The notes beneath the pieces were generated by a model. The model was not told the DNA's origin. It did not search any database and worked only from the letters and a program-made list of their open reading frames with translations. From NCBI RefSeq assembly GCF_006715635.1, contig NZ_VFNP01000002.1:2604001-2668000 (forward strand): a stretch of 64,000 nt of DNA. The letters run 5' to 3'. Positions 25,114 through 35,545 of the stretch are shown here, piece after piece; within the stretch, counting starts at the first letter, position 1; each line of letters opens with the position of its first letter. This stretch comes from Streptomyces sp. SLBN-118. Lineage in GTDB: Bacteria > Actinomycetota > Actinomycetes > Streptomycetales > Streptomycetaceae. The position numbers and the translations under genes were made by a program.

Positions 25114-27279
25114 TCAGTCCCTCCGCGCGGGCGGGCCCGCGAGCTGCTGGGTTTCGTCCGGTTCCTCTTCGGCCGGCCGGTACGGCTTGATCTCCGGGGC
25201 GTCGATGGAGCCGTCGGGCTGGATCTTGGGGAGCGCCTTCTGCGGCGCGGGCAGCAGGGCCTTCTTCAGGTCCTGGCCGCCCTTCCCGTCGAGTCCGTAC
25301 ATCGCCTCGTAGATCTTGCGCACGGCGGGACCCGAGGCGCCGGAACCCGTACCACCCTGGGCGATCGTCATGATGATCGTGTAGTCCGGGGTGTACGAGA
25401 CGAACCAGGAGGTCGTCTGCTTGCCGTAGACCTCCGCCGTACCCGTCTTGGCGTGCATCGGGATCTTGTCCTGCGGCCAGCCGCCGAATCGCCAGGCGGC
25501 GGTACCGCGGGTCGCGACTCCCGCGAGGGCTTCGTCTATCTGGCCGCGGGTCTTGGAGTTCATGGGGAGCTTGCCGTGCGACGTGGGTCTGATCTGCCGC
25601 ACGCTCTTGCCGTCCGCGCTGATGACCGCCTTGCCGATGGTGGGGTTGAAGAGCGTGCCCCCGTTGGCGATGGCGGCGTAGATCGTGGCCATCTGGATCG
25701 GGGTGACGAGTGTGTCGCCCTGGCCGATGGAGTAGTTGACGGAGTCACCCGCTCGCATACGGTTGCCTTCGAGGCAGTTCTCGTAGGCGATCTTCTCGAC
25801 GTAGTCGCCGTTCTTCTTGCCCTGCTTGCACCAGCTGTCCTTGTTGGCCTCCCAGAAGCGCTGCTTCCACTGGCGGTCGGGGACACGGCCGCTGACCTCG
25901 TTGGGGAGGTCGATGCCGGTCTCCTTGCCGAGACCGAACTGGTGGGCGGTCTTGTAGAACCAGTCGTTGGGGTGCTTCTTGGGCTTCGTCCCACCGTCCT
26001 TCTGCCACTGCTGGTGGGAGAGGGCATAGAAGACGGTGTCGCAGGAGACCTCAAGGGCCTGGCCGAGGGTGATCGAACCGTGGCCCTGGGACTCGAAGTT
26101 CTTGAAGACCTGGCCGCCGATCGAGTACGAGCTGGGGCAGGGGTAGTGGCCGTCGAATTCGTATCCGGCGTTGACCGCGGCCGTCGAGGAGATGACCTTG
26201 AAGATCGAGCCGGGGGCGGCCTGCCCCTGGATCGCGCGGTTCAGCAGCGGGTAGTTGGAGTCCTTTCCGGTGAGCTTGGCGTAGTCCTTGGCGGAGATGC
26301 CGCCGACCCAGGAGTTGGGATCGTAGGTGGGCTGGGAGGCCATCGAGATGATCCGGCCGGTCCTGTTCTCCATCACCACGACGGCACCGGCGTCGGCCTT
26401 GTAGTTCTCGTCGGTGTTCTTGTCGAACTCCCCACGGGCCGTCTTCATCGCCTTGTCGAGCTCGTACTCCGCGACGGCCTGGACACGTGCGTCGATGGAG
26501 GTGACGAGGTTGGCGCCGGGCTGGGCCTCGTCCTTGGCGGCCTGACCGATGACGCGGCCGAGGTTGTCGACCTCGTAACGGGTGACTCCTGCCTTGCCGC
26601 GCAGCTCCTTGTCGTAGGTGCGCTCAATGCCCGAGCGGCCGACCTGGTCGGAGCGCAGGAACGGCGAGTTGGTGTCCTTGGCCTCGGTGATCTCCTCGTC
26701 GGTGACCGGCGAGAGATAGCCGAGCACCTGTGCGGTGTTGGCCTTGCCGGGAGCGGTGTAGCGGCGTACGGCGGTGGGTTCGGCGGTGATGCCGGGGAAG
26801 TCCTCGGCGCGTTCACGGATCTGCAGGGCCTGCTGCGTGGTGGTCTCGTCGGTGACCGGGATCGGCTGGTAGGGCGAGCCGTTCCAGCAGGGCTGAGGGG
26901 TCTTGGCGTCGCAGAGCCTGACCTTGTCCATGACGTCCTTCGGCTTCATGCCGAGGACGGCCGCGAGACGGGTGAGCACGCCCTTGCCGTCGTCGTTCAT
27001 CTTCATCAGCTCGGTGCGGGACGCGGAGACCACGAGGCGGGTCTCGTTGTCGGCGAGCGGGATGCCGCGGGCGTCGAGGATCTCGCCGCGGACGGCGGGC
27101 TGGACGACCTGCTGGACGTGGTTGTTCTTGGCCTCGTCGGTGTACTCCTCGCCGTTGCGGATCTGGAGGTACCAGAGGCGTCCGCCGAGGGTCAGCAGGA
27201 GGGAGAAGACGAGTACCTGGATGATCACGAGCCGGATCTGGACCCGGGGGGTCCGCCCGGTCTCCGGAATGTTGCTCAC
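25114..27279 (-). CDS. mrdA: Class B penicillin-binding protein 2 (transpeptidase)
   Basis: 721 residues. One N-terminal membrane anchor (about 14-34), a dimerisation domain, then the transpeptidase domain with active-site S358-x-x-K361 (GSIFK), SIGQGD-x4-TPIQMA, and K611-T-G (KTGTAE). It cross-links peptidoglycan in the Rod/spore-wall machinery. A region around TKPKKHPNDWFYKT is a lysine-rich insertion. GTG start 27279 follows GAGGGGG. Thirteen bases separate it from mreD and three from rodA, so the five genes mreC to rodA behave as one unit. Confidence 0.93.
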   Translation of the reverse strand: MSNIPETGRTPRVQIRLVIIQVLVFSLLLTLGGRLWYLQIRNGEEYTDEAKNNHVQQVVQPAVRGEILDARGIPLADNETRLVVSASRTELMKMNDDGKGVLTRLAAVLGMKPKDVMDKVRLCDAKTPQPCWNGSPYQPIPVTDETTTQQALQIRERAEDFPGITAEPTAVRRYTAPGKANTAQVLGYLSPVTDEEITEAKDTNSPFLRSDQVGRSGIERTYDKELRGKAGVTRYEVDNLGRVIGQAAKDEAQPGANLVTSIDARVQAVAEYELDKAMKTARGEFDKNTDENYKADAGAVVVMENRTGRIISMASQPTYDPNSWVGGISAKDYAKLTGKDSNYPLLNRAIQGQAAPGSIFKVISSTAAVNAGYEFDGHYPCPSSYSIGGQVFKNFESQGHGSITLGQALEVSCDTVFYALSHQQWQKDGGTKPKKHPNDWFYKTAHQFGLGKETGIDLPNEVSGRVPDRQWKQRFWEANKDSWCKQGKKNGDYVEKIAYENCLEGNRMRAGDSVNYSIGQGDTLVTPIQMATIYAAIANGGTLFNPTIGKAVISADGKSVRQIRPTSHGKLPMNSKTRGQIDEALAGVATRGTAAWRFGGWPQDKIPMHAKTGTAEVYGKQTTSWFVSYTPDYTIIMTIAQGGTGSGASGPAVRKIYEAMYGLDGKGGQDLKKALLPAPQKALPKIQPDGSIDAPEIKPYRPAEEEPDETQQLAGPPARRD

Positions 27280-27292
27280 GCTGCCCCCTCGG

Positions 27293-27961
27293 TCACAGTC
27301 GCTTGACTCCCTTGATGCGGCCGGCCCGTGCCGCCCGCGTCCTGGATGCCTTCACCCGCAGTCCGCCGCGCTGAGTGCCGATCCGCAGACCGGTGCCGGA
27401 GGAGAGCCAGCCGGAGGCGACGTCGCCGCCGCCGCTGCTCGAACTCTCGGACAGCGGATCGTTCTCGGCGCGTCTGGCGAGGGCCATGATCAGCGGCACG
27501 GTGAAGGGCGCGAGCAGCAGGTCGTAGACGGCGGCCGTGAGCAGCAGGCTGCCCAGGCCCACATGGCGGGCCGCGGTGTCGCCGACGAGGGCGCCGACCC
27601 CCGCGTACAGAAGCGTCGAGCCGATGGCGGCCGCGACGACCACGACCATCGGTCCGGTGGCGGACTTGAGCTGGCCGTTGTCGGGGCGCACCAGCCCCGC
27701 GAGGTAGCCGATGACGCAGAGCACGAGTGCGTAGCGTCCCGCGGCGTGGTCGGCGGGCGGGGCGAGGTCGGCGAGCAGGCCCGCGCCGAAGCCGATGAGG
27801 GCGCCGGCCATGTGCCCGTACACGAAGGCGAGGCCAAGAACGACGAGCAGCAGCAGGTCGGGGACGGCGCCGGGGAGTTGGAGGCGGGCGAGGACGGAGA
27901 CCTGGATGACGAGGGCGACCACGACGAGTGTCGTGGAGAGCAGCATCCGGTTGAAACGCAT
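27293..27961 (-). CDS. mreD: Rod-shape protein MreD
   Basis: 222 residues with five or six membrane helices starting at residue 7 (LLSTTLVVVALVIQVSVL), as in MreD. The C-terminal 60 residues are serine-, glycine- and arginine-rich and longer than in most bacteria. A membrane component of the MreBCD spore-wall complex. ATG start at 27961, 13 bases after mreC ends. Confidence 0.92.
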   Translation of the reverse strand: MRFNRMLLSTTLVVVALVIQVSVLARLQLPGAVPDLLLLVVLGLAFVYGHMAGALIGFGAGLLADLAPPADHAAGRYALVLCVIGYLAGLVRPDNGQLKSATGPMVVVVAAAIGSTLLYAGVGALVGDTAARHVGLGSLLLTAAVYDLLLAPFTVPLIMALARRAENDPLSESSSSGGGDVASGWLSSGTGLRIGTQRGGLRVKASRTRAARAGRIKGVKRL

Positions 27962-27974
27962 GACGGATCAGCTC

Positions 27975-28928
27975 CTACGGCTCGTCGGTCAGGCCGGTCG
28001 CGTCCACACCGTCGCCGGGTGACGGGGTGACCGTCACCGTGACCGTCGGTGTGGGCTTCGGGGCCGCGGGCTTGGGCGGCAGGACCGCGTCGCGCGGATC
28101 GGACCGGGGTGCCTGGACGACGACGCCGACGATGTCGAGCTTGGTGAAGCCGACGAACGGCCGGACGTAGATGGTGCGGGTCAGGCCGCCGCCGGAGGGG
28201 TCGACACGGACGACCTCCCCGACCGGGACACCCGGCACGAACGGCTTGTCGGCCTGCGAGCCGAAGGTGACCAGGCGGTCTCCCTTCTTGACCTTGGACT
28301 TGCCGTTGAGCAGCTGTACGGACAGCGGACGGTCGCCCTGGCCGGTGGCGAAGCCCAGTTCGTCGGTCTTCTCCATGCGCGTTCCGACGGTGAAGTCCGG
28401 GTCGTTGGCGAGCAATACGGTCGCGGTGTTCGGGCCGACCGTGGTGACGCGTCCGACGAGCCCGTCGCCGTTGAGGACGGTCATGTCCCGCTGGATGCCG
28501 TCGCTGGAGCCGACGTCGATGGTCACCGTCCAGGAGAAGCCCTGGGCCGCCCCGATGGCAATGACTTCGGCGCCCTTGATTCCGTACTGTCCCGCGCCGG
28601 CCTTCTTGAGCATCTTGTCGAGCTCGCGCACCCGGCTGCGGTTGCGGTCGTCGCTGCCGAGTCTCTGCTTCAGCGCGGCGTTCTCGTGTTCCAGTTGGGT
28701 GATGCGGTCGTGGCGCTGTCCGGAGTCCCGCACCGCTCCGATCGCGTTGCCGATCGGGTCGACCGCTGCCGCGACGCCGTTCTCGACCGGTCCGAAGACC
28801 GTGGCGGCGGCCTGCCGGGCGCCGTCGACCGGTGAATCCTCGCCCCCGCGGATATCCACCGTGATCAAAGCGAACGCGATGGCGATCAGCAGCACCAGGA
28901 GCAGCCGGCTCTCTCGTGTGTCCCTCAC
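27975..28928 (-). CDS. mreC: Rod-shape protein MreC
   Basis: 317 residues: one N-terminal membrane helix (about 8-25), a short coiled coil (about 60-95, DRITQLEHENAALKQRL), then the periplasmic-type double beta-barrel with DVGSSDGIQRDM and GRVTTVGPNTATV. The C-terminal 40 residues are proline- and threonine-rich. It bridges MreB/RodA to PBPs. GTG start at 28928. It is separated from mreB by 111 bases holding a hairpin (28980-29017), which may reduce read-through from mreB. Confidence 0.93.
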   Translation of the reverse strand: MRDTRESRLLLVLLIAIAFALITVDIRGGEDSPVDGARQAAATVFGPVENGVAAAVDPIGNAIGAVRDSGQRHDRITQLEHENAALKQRLGSDDRNRSRVRELDKMLKKAGAGQYGIKGAEVIAIGAAQGFSWTVTIDVGSSDGIQRDMTVLNGDGLVGRVTTVGPNTATVLLANDPDFTVGTRMEKTDELGFATGQGDRPLSVQLLNGKSKVKKGDRLVTFGSQADKPFVPGVPVGEVVRVDPSGGGLTRTIYVRPFVGFTKLDIVGVVVQAPRSDPRDAVLPPKPAAPKPTPTVTVTVTPSPGDGVDATGLTDEP

Positions 28929-28979
28929 GTGCGGCGGCCGTGCCTTCCTCGTAGGAATGTTGATGTCTGTATATCAACG

Positions 28980-29017
28980 ATCCGCCGTACGGGTTGGCAG
29001 GCCCCCATACGGCGGAT
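28980..29017 (-). terminator. Hairpin between mreB and mreC
   Basis: 14-bp stem with one mismatch (28980-28993 with 29004-29017), about 23 bases beyond the mreB stop and before mreC, same strand. Probably an attenuating terminator or processing site separating abundant mreB message from mreC. Confidence 0.6.
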
Positions 29018-29039
29018 TGTCGCTGGTCCGTCGATGCCG

Positions 29040-30071
29040 CTAGCGGCGGGGCTGGGCGTCCAGCACCTGCTGGAGCGCCTCGAACTCCTCGACGCACTTG
29101 CCGGATCCGAGGGCAACCGAGTCCAGCGGATCCTCGGCGATATGGATGGGCATTCCGGTCTCGCGGCGCAGCCGCTCGTCCAGGCCGCGCAGCAGGGCGC
29201 CACCGCCGGTGAGGACGATGCCGCGGTCCATGACGTCGCCGGAGAGCTCCGGCGGGCACTTGTCGAGGGTGGTCTTGACGGCGTCGACGATCGCGTTGAC
29301 CGGTTCCTCGATCGCCTTGCGGACTTCGGCCGCCGAGATGACGACGGTCTTCGGCAGACCGGAGACGAGGTCACGGCCACGGATCTCGGTGTGCTCGTCC
29401 TTGTCCATGTCATAGGCGGAACCGATGGTGATCTTGATGTTCTCGGCGGTCCGTTCGCCGAGCAGGAGCGAGTACTCCTTCTTGATGTGCTGGATGATCG
29501 CGTTGTCCAGCTCGTCGCCGGCGACGCGGATGGACTGCGCCGTGACGATTCCGCCGAGTGAGATGACGGCGACTTCGGTGGTCCCGCCACCGATGTCGAC
29601 GACCATGTTGCCGGTGGCTTCATGGACCGGGAGTCCGGAGCCGATGGCCGCGGCCATCGGCTCCTCGATGATGTGCACCTGTCGGGCGCCCGCCTGCGTC
29701 GATGCCTCGATGACCGCGCGGCGCTCGACGCCCGTGATGCCCGAGGGCACACAGACGACGACGCGCGGCCGGGCGAGGTAGCGACGCTTGTGAATCTTCA
29801 GGATGAAGTAGCGGAGCATCCGTTCGGTGATTTCGAAGTCGGCGATGACGCCGTCCTTCAGCGGCCGGACGGCAACGATGTTGCCCGGTGTCCGGCCGAT
29901 CATCTTTTTCGCCTCGGCGCCGACCGCGAGAATGCCGCCCGTGTTGGTGTTGATGGCGACGACGGACGGCTCGTTGAGGACGATCCCCCGGCCCCTGACG
30001 TACACCAGCGTGTTGGCGGTCCCGAGGTCGACAGCCATGTCACGGCCGATGAACGACATGTTGTTCCCCAT
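29040..30071 (-). CDS. mreB: Actin-like cell-shape protein MreB
   Basis: 343 residues. Phosphate 1 (DLGTANT), connect and phosphate 2 ([18 protein letters not shown]) and adenosine ([15 protein letters not shown]) motifs of the actin fold are intact. In Streptomyces it acts in spore-wall thickening, not vegetative growth. ATG at 30071 gives MGNNMSF; a second ATG at 30059 is preceded by GGGGA and could be the real start, leaving 339 residues. The 240 bases upstream carry the mreB promoter(s) and the ndk terminator. Confidence 0.95.
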   Translation of the reverse strand: MGNNMSFIGRDMAVDLGTANTLVYVRGRGIVLNEPSVVAINTNTGGILAVGAEAKKMIGRTPGNIVAVRPLKDGVIADFEITERMLRYFILKIHKRRYLARPRVVVCVPSGITGVERRAVIEASTQAGARQVHIIEEPMAAAIGSGLPVHEATGNMVVDIGGGTTEVAVISLGGIVTAQSIRVAGDELDNAIIQHIKKEYSLLLGERTAENIKITIGSAYDMDKDEHTEIRGRDLVSGLPKTVVISAAEVRKAIEEPVNAIVDAVKTTLDKCPPELSGDVMDRGIVLTGGGALLRGLDERLRRETGMPIHIAEDPLDSVALGSGKCVEEFEALQQVLDAQPRR

Positions 30072-30255
30072 GAGGATGCGTCTGGCCTTCCCAAGTCGAG
30101 CGTTGATGGCTTTTTAGGACGGCGAGGTGGGTGCTGTGGCGTGGAGGTTTCATCGTAGTGCCGCCTGCACGGACACCGCGCGGTGAGTCCACCTCTCAAT
30201 GTGGTGACGAGGTGTCGGGGCGATGAGTTCCCGTAAAGCGCTCTTGTACACCGAA

Positions 30256-30282
30256 GGGCGACCGAAATTCCATCGGTCGCCC
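30256..30282 (-). terminator. Terminator of ndk operon
   Basis: 10-bp perfect stem (30256-30265 with 30273-30282), seven-base loop, about 33 bases past the ndk stop. Confidence 0.75.
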
Positions 30283-30314
30283 CAGGTGAAGAGCTCTGTA
30301 TGGCTGACGGCCAA

Positions 30315-30728
30315 TCAGGAAAGTCCGGGGAAGAAAATCTTGAGTTCTCGAATGGCGGACTCCTCGGAGTCCGAGGCGTGGATGAGGTTCTCCCGCACGA
30401 TGGTGCCGAAGTCCCCACGGATCGAACCGGGCGCGGCGGCGATCGGGTCGGTCGGCCCCGCGAGGGCGCGCAGGCCCTCGATGACCCGCTCGCCCTCGAC
30501 GACGAACGCGACGACCGGGCCGGACTGCATGAACTCGATGAGCGGCTCGTAGAACGGCCGTCCGACGTGCTCGGCGTAGTGCTGCTCGAGGATCTCCTGG
30601 TCGAGGGTGCGCAGCTCCAGCGCCGTGATCTGCCAGCCGGCCTTGGCTTCGATCCGGCCGATGATCTCGCCGATCAGGCCGCGGCGTACGGCGTCGGGCT
30701 TGAGCAGGACGAGCGTGCGCTGGGTCAC
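30315..30728 (-). CDS. ndk: Nucleoside diphosphate kinase
   Basis: 137 residues, full length for Ndk. Phospho-histidine H117 in NLIHASDS; LVLLKPDAV and KAGWQITALEL are family motifs. Balances NTP/dNTP pools by a ping-pong phosphate transfer. GTG start at 30728. It is the last gene of the valS-folC-DUF4233-ndk run on this strand. Confidence 0.96.
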   Translation of the reverse strand: MTQRTLVLLKPDAVRRGLIGEIIGRIEAKAGWQITALELRTLDQEILEQHYAEHVGRPFYEPLIEFMQSGPVVAFVVEGERVIEGLRALAGPTDPIAAAPGSIRGDFGTIVRENLIHASDSEESAIRELKIFFPGLS

Positions 30729-30791
30729 GGTGCGGGCTCCTTGTTTACGGATTCGGGAGTTCAGAGGCTACAGGGCAGGACGGCGCGCCGA

Positions 30792-31145
30792 TTACGCAGC
30801 GTCAGGCTCCGACGGGGCCTGCGCGGCCCATCTCGCCTTCACCTCGTCGATCTTGCGGCCGTAGTGGACCGAGGCCCACCACAGGCCCGCGAAGATCGCG
30901 CCGAGAAAGAACATCGTCGGCACTACGAAGCCACTGGCGATCAGTCCGATCTGCAGTGCCCAGCCGAGCTGCACGCCGCCGGGGCGGCCGATCATTCCGC
31001 AGAGCAGGATGCAGAGCAGCATCCCCGTGCCGGAGACCGTCCAGACGGTTGCCATGGAGAGGTCGTCGGACTTCATGGCGACGAGACCGGCGAAGCCGAT
31101 CACGAAGAACTCGCCGATCAGCGTGGAAGCACAGAGCGTACGCAT
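30792..31145 (-). CDS. DUF4233 membrane protein
   Basis: 117 residues with four predicted membrane helices (about 8-27, 31-50, 58-77, 78-97). The stretch ASTLIGEFFVIGFAGLVA and GWALQIGLIASGFVVP are typical of DUF4233, a family found between folC and ndk in actinobacteria. Function unknown. Starts six bases after folC stops, so it is co-translated with it. Confidence 0.85.
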   Translation of the reverse strand: MRTLCASTLIGEFFVIGFAGLVAMKSDDLSMATVWTVSGTGMLLCILLCGMIGRPGGVQLGWALQIGLIASGFVVPTMFFLGAIFAGLWWASVHYGRKIDEVKARWAAQAPSEPDAA

Positions 31146-31151
31146 CGAATG

Positions 31152-32642
31152 TCAGCCCTTCCCCAGCAGCAGCCGGGCCTCGCCCACCGTGATCACGGAA
31201 CCGGTCACCAGGACGCCCGCGCCCGCGAACTCGGACTCCTCCTCGGCGAGCGTGATCGCCGCCTCCAGCGCTTCGTCGAGACGCGGCTCGACAACCACCC
31301 GTTCGTCGCCGAAGACCTCGACGGCGACCGCCGCCAGCTCGTCGGCGTCCATCGACCGATGGCTCGAGTTCTGGGTGATCACCACCTCGGCGAAGATCGG
31401 CTCAAAGGCCTCCAGGAAGCCCCGGACGTCCTTGTCGCCGCTCGCGCCCACCACACCGATGAGGCGGGAGAAGCCGAACGACTCGGTGATCCCGTCGGCG
31501 GCCGCGCGGGCGCCCGCCGGGTTGTGCGCGGCGTCCAGGACGACCGTCGGGCTGCGGCGCACGACCTCCAGGCGGCCCGGAGAGGCCACCGAGGCGAACG
31601 CCTTGCGGATGGTGTCCATGTCGAGCGTGCGTGCCTGCTCGGAGCCGATGCCGAAGAACGCCTCGACCGCGGCGAGCGCCACAGCCGCGTTGTGTGCCTG
31701 ATGAGCTCCGTACAGCGGGAGGAAGATCTCTTCGTACTCCCCGCCGAGTCCGCGCAGCGTCACCAGCTGGCCGCCGACCGCGACTTCGCGGGCCACCACG
31801 CCGAACTCCATGCCCTCGCGCGCGACGGTGGCATCGACCTCGACGGCCTTCTTCAACATCACCTGCGCGGCGTCCACCGGCTGCTGCGCCAGGATGACCG
31901 TTGCGCCCTCCTTGATGACACCGGCCTTCTCCACGGCGATCTCCGCGGGCGTCTCGCCCAGGCGGTCGGTGTGGTCCAGGTCGATGGGGGTGATGACGGC
32001 GACGGATCCGTCGATGACGTTCGTCGCGTCCCAGCTGCCGCCCATGCCGACCTCGACGACGGCCACATCCACGGGCGCGTCGGCGAAGGCGGCGTACGCC
32101 ATGCCGGTCAGCACCTCGAAGAAGGACAGCCGGAACTCCTGCTGGGAGTCGACCATCTCGATGTACGGCTTGATGTCGTCGTACGTCTCGATGAAGCGCT
32201 CTGCGTCGATCGCGGCGCCGTCCAGACTGATCCGCTCGGTGACCGACTGGACGTGCGGCGAGGTGTACCGGCCGGTGCGCAGATCGAAGGCGCCGAGCAG
32301 CGACTCGATCATGCGGGCCGTTGACGTCTTGCCGTTCGTCCCCGTGATGTGGATCGAGGGGTACGCGCGCTGGGGCTCCCCCAGCACGTCCATCAGCGCC
32401 GAGATACGGGCTACCGACGGCTCCAGCTTGGTCTCGCCCCAGCGCGTCGCCAGGTCCGCCTCGACCGCGCGCAGCGCCTTGTCCACCTCCGGGTCTGCGG
32501 GCCGGGCGGGCACGGGGTCACCCTGGGGCGATCCGGCCTGCGCACGCAGGGTGCGACTGCCGGCCTCGATCACCGCCAGGTCGGGGTCACGGTCGGTCTC
32601 GGCGTCGACGATCTCGTCGAAGGGGTCCGGCTGGTTGCTCAC
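31152..32642 (-). CDS. folC: Bifunctional dihydrofolate/folylpolyglutamate synthase
   Basis: 496 residues from GTG 32642 (a longer in-frame reading upstream would overlap valS and the terminators, so it is rejected). ATP-binding loop HITGTNGKTST at about residues 98-108, VVEVGMGGSWDATN, and VVLDAAHNPAGARA are the Mur-ligase-type signatures of FolC. It adds glutamate to dihydropteroate and folates. The first 60 residues are an acidic, proline-rich extension common in actinobacterial FolC. Confidence 0.93.
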   Translation of the reverse strand: MSNQPDPFDEIVDAETDRDPDLAVIEAGSRTLRAQAGSPQGDPVPARPADPEVDKALRAVEADLATRWGETKLEPSVARISALMDVLGEPQRAYPSIHITGTNGKTSTARMIESLLGAFDLRTGRYTSPHVQSVTERISLDGAAIDAERFIETYDDIKPYIEMVDSQQEFRLSFFEVLTGMAYAAFADAPVDVAVVEVGMGGSWDATNVIDGSVAVITPIDLDHTDRLGETPAEIAVEKAGVIKEGATVILAQQPVDAAQVMLKKAVEVDATVAREGMEFGVVAREVAVGGQLVTLRGLGGEYEEIFLPLYGAHQAHNAAVALAAVEAFFGIGSEQARTLDMDTIRKAFASVASPGRLEVVRRSPTVVLDAAHNPAGARAAADGITESFGFSRLIGVVGASGDKDVRGFLEAFEPIFAEVVITQNSSHRSMDADELAAVAVEVFGDERVVVEPRLDEALEAAITLAEEESEFAGAGVLVTGSVITVGEARLLLGKG

Positions 32643-32702
32643 GGGGGCCAGTCTACGGAGGGGCAGTGACAGGACGGTCGCCACGCCCCTCTCAGGGGTC
32701 GC

Positions 32703-32777
32703 CGTGCCCCGTGAGCAGCGGGGCACGAACGCGAGAGGCCCGGGCCCAGGGTGCTCCCCCGGGGCCGGGGCCTCTCG
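32703..32777 (-). terminator. Two hairpins between valS and folC
   Basis: The one nearest valS pairs 32732-32740 with 32769-32777 around a GC-rich core, 11 bases past the valS stop. A second pairs 32703-32711 with 32719-32727. They suggest that only part of the valS transcript reads into folC. Confidence 0.7.
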
Positions 32778-32787
32778 TACGTCGCGA

Positions 32788-35409
32788 CTACGCCTGCGGC
32801 AGCCGGTCCAGCTGGGCCGTGATCCGCGCGATGTCCTCCTCGGCCTTGGCGAGGCGCGTACGGATCTTGTCGACCACGTTGTCCGGGGCCTTGGCGAGGA
32901 AGGCCTCGTTGCCGAGCTTGCCCAGCGCCTGGGCCTTCTCCTTCTCGGCCGCGGCCAGGTCCTTCGCAAGCCGCTTGCGCTCGGCGCCGACGTCGATCGT
33001 GCCGGACAGGTCGAGCGCGACCCTGGCCCCGGCGACCGGGAGGGTCGCCGTGGCGCTGAAGCCCCCACCCTCCGGCTGGAGCCGCAGCAGCTGCCGGATG
33101 GCGGCCTCGTGCGGCGCCAGCGCGGTGCCGTCCAGGCCGAGCCGGGCCGGAACCTTCTGCCCGGGCTGCAGCCCCTGGTCGGACCGGAACCGGCGGACCT
33201 CGGTGACGACGCGCTGGACGAGCTCGATCTCCTGCTCGGCGGCCTTGTCCCGGAAGCCGCTGTCACTCGGCCAGTCGGCGATGACGACCGACTCCTTACC
33301 GGTGAGCGTGGTCCACAGGGTCTCGGTGACGAACGGGACGATCGGGTGGAGGAGCCGCAGGGTGATGTCGAGGACCTCGCCCAGGACGCGTCCGGAGACG
33401 CGCGCCTGCTCGCCGCCCGCGAAGTACGTCGTCTTCGACAGCTCGACGTACCAGTCGAAGACCTCGTCCCACGCGAAGTGGTACAGGGAGTCGGCGAGCT
33501 TTGCGAACTGGTAGTCGTCGTAGTACGCGTCGACCTCGGCGACGACCGCGTTGAGCCGGGAAAGGATCCACCGGTCGGCCGCCGACAGCTGCTCGGCGGG
33601 CGGCAGTTCACCCTCCACCGTCGCGCCGTTCATGAGTGCGAAGCGGGTCGCGTTCCAGATCTTGTTGGCGAAGTTGCGCGACGCCTTGACCCAGTCCTCG
33701 CCGATCGGGACGTCGACACCGGGGTTGGCACCGTTGGCCAGCGTGAAGCGGACCGCGTCGGAACCGTAAGTGTCCATCCAGTCCAGCGGGTTGACCGCAT
33801 TGCCGAAGGACTTCGACATCTTCTTGCCGAACTGGTCGCGGACCATGCCGTGCAGGGCGATGGTGTGGAACGGCGGGGTGCCGTCCATCGCGTACAGGCC
33901 GAACATCATCATTCGGGCGACCCAGAAGAAGAGGATGTCGTACCCGGTGACGAGGACGGAGTTCGGATAGAACTTCTCTAGGCTCTCGGTCTGTTCGGGC
34001 CAGCCGAGGGTGGAGAAGGGCCACAGGCCGGAGGAGAACCAGGTGTCCAGGACATCGGTGTCCTGCGTCCAGCCCTCGCCCGCGGGCGGCTCCTCGTCCG
34101 GTCCGACGCAGACGACCTCGCCGTTCGGCCCGTACCAGACGGGAATGCGGTGGCCCCACCACAACTGACGCGAGATGCACCAGTCGTGCAGATTGTCGAC
34201 CCAGCCGAAGTACCGGGACTCCATCTCCTTGGGGTGGATGCTGACCCTGCCGTCACGGACAGCGTCCCCAGCGGCCTGCGCGAGGGGGCCGACCTTGACC
34301 CACCACTGCATGGACAGCCGCGGTTCGATCGTCGTCTTGCAGCGTGAGCAGTGGCCGACGGAGTGGGTGTAGGGACGCTTCTCGGCAACGATCCGGCCGT
34401 CGGCGCGCAGCGCGCCGACGATCGCGGAACGGGCTTCCAGACGGTCGAGACCCTGGAACGGGCCGTGCACGGTGATGACCGCGTGCTCGTCCATGACGGC
34501 GAGGTTCGGCAGGCCGTGGCGCTGGCCGATCTCGAAGTCGTTCGGGTCGTGGGCCGGGGTGACCTTGACGGCGCCCGTGCCGAACTCGGGGTCGACGTGC
34601 TCGTCGGCGACAACCGGAATCCGGCGACCGGTGAGCGGCAGCTCGATCTCCGTGCCGACGAGGTGGGCGTAGCGCTCGTCGTCGGGGTGGACGGCGACCG
34701 CCGTGTCACCGAGCATCGTTTCGGCCCGAGTCGTCGCGACGACGATCGACGCGTCGCCGTCGCCGTAGCGGATCGAGACCAGCTCGCCGTCGTCGTCCTG
34801 GTACTCCACCTCGATGTCGGAGATCGCCGTCAGGCAGCGCGGGCACCAGTTGATGATCCGTTCCGCGCGGTAGATCAGCTCGTCGTCGTAGAGCCTCTTG
34901 AAAATCGTCTGGACGGCCTGGGAGAGGCCTTCGTCCATCGTGAAGCGCTCGCGACTCCAGTCGACACCGTCGCCGAGGCGGCGCATCTGACCGGAGATCT
35001 GCCCGCCGGACTGCGCCTTCCACTGCCAGACCCGCTCAACGAAGGCTTCGCGGCCGAGGTCATGGCGGGACTTGCCCTCCTTGGCCAGCTCTCGCTCGAC
35101 GACGTTCTGGGTGGCGATACCGGCGTGGTCCATGCCGGGTTGCCACAGGGTCTCGTATCCCTGCATCCGCTTGCGGCGGGTGAGGGCGTCGATCAGCGTG
35201 TGCTCGAAGGCATGCCCGAGGTGCAGGGAGCCGGTGACGTTCGGCGGCGGGATGACGATCGTGTACGCAGGCTTCTCGCTCTTCGCGTCCGCCTCGAAGT
35301 AACCGCGCTCTACCCAGCGCTCGTACAGCTTCCCCTCTACTTCGGCCGGCGCGTACTGGGTCGGCAGTTCGGGGTTGCTGGCTGGCTGCTGCTGAGTGTT
35401 CTCGGTCAC
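32788..35409 (-). CDS. valS: Valyl-tRNA synthetase
   Basis: 873 residues, class I synthetase. HLGH (63-66) is the HIGH motif and KMSKS is at 530-534; the editing domain lies between them (with [13 protein letters not shown]), the anticodon domain follows, and the C-terminal coiled coil (about 805-873) ends in [15 protein letters not shown] start at 35409. No T-box leader is visible in the 136 bases between it and the divergent gene. Confidence 0.96.
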   Translation of the reverse strand: MTENTQQQPASNPELPTQYAPAEVEGKLYERWVERGYFEADAKSEKPAYTIVIPPPNVTGSLHLGHAFEHTLIDALTRRKRMQGYETLWQPGMDHAGIATQNVVERELAKEGKSRHDLGREAFVERVWQWKAQSGGQISGQMRRLGDGVDWSRERFTMDEGLSQAVQTIFKRLYDDELIYRAERIINWCPRCLTAISDIEVEYQDDDGELVSIRYGDGDASIVVATTRAETMLGDTAVAVHPDDERYAHLVGTEIELPLTGRRIPVVADEHVDPEFGTGAVKVTPAHDPNDFEIGQRHGLPNLAVMDEHAVITVHGPFQGLDRLEARSAIVGALRADGRIVAEKRPYTHSVGHCSRCKTTIEPRLSMQWWVKVGPLAQAAGDAVRDGRVSIHPKEMESRYFGWVDNLHDWCISRQLWWGHRIPVWYGPNGEVVCVGPDEEPPAGEGWTQDTDVLDTWFSSGLWPFSTLGWPEQTESLEKFYPNSVLVTGYDILFFWVARMMMFGLYAMDGTPPFHTIALHGMVRDQFGKKMSKSFGNAVNPLDWMDTYGSDAVRFTLANGANPGVDVPIGEDWVKASRNFANKIWNATRFALMNGATVEGELPPAEQLSAADRWILSRLNAVVAEVDAYYDDYQFAKLADSLYHFAWDEVFDWYVELSKTTYFAGGEQARVSGRVLGEVLDITLRLLHPIVPFVTETLWTTLTGKESVVIADWPSDSGFRDKAAEQEIELVQRVVTEVRRFRSDQGLQPGQKVPARLGLDGTALAPHEAAIRQLLRLQPEGGGFSATATLPVAGARVALDLSGTIDVGAERKRLAKDLAAAEKEKAQALGKLGNEAFLAKAPDNVVDKIRTRLAKAEEDIARITAQLDRLPQA

Positions 35410-35545
35410 GGGCTCAGTTTAGGGGTGTCACAGGGCCGTACTGAAACGGGAATCTTCCGTAACGGTGTGACCCCCACCGCCCCAGGGCGTTGGCGCTTGA
35501 GCCAGGATGTTCGAACCACATAAGTAACTGGAGGGGAACGCAGTA

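Noticed and set aside
30300..32324. 674-residue plus-strand frame across ndk and folC
   Set aside because: Shadow of ndk, DUF4233 and folC, which carry full catalytic motifs.
31152..33611. Extended folC start giving an 819-residue protein
   Set aside because: The extra 323 residues are antiframe of valS and cross its terminators; GTG 32642 gives the normal FolC length.
35410..35545. T-box leader for valS
   Set aside because: Only 136 bases are shared with a divergent gene and no specifier or antiterminator T-box core is seen.
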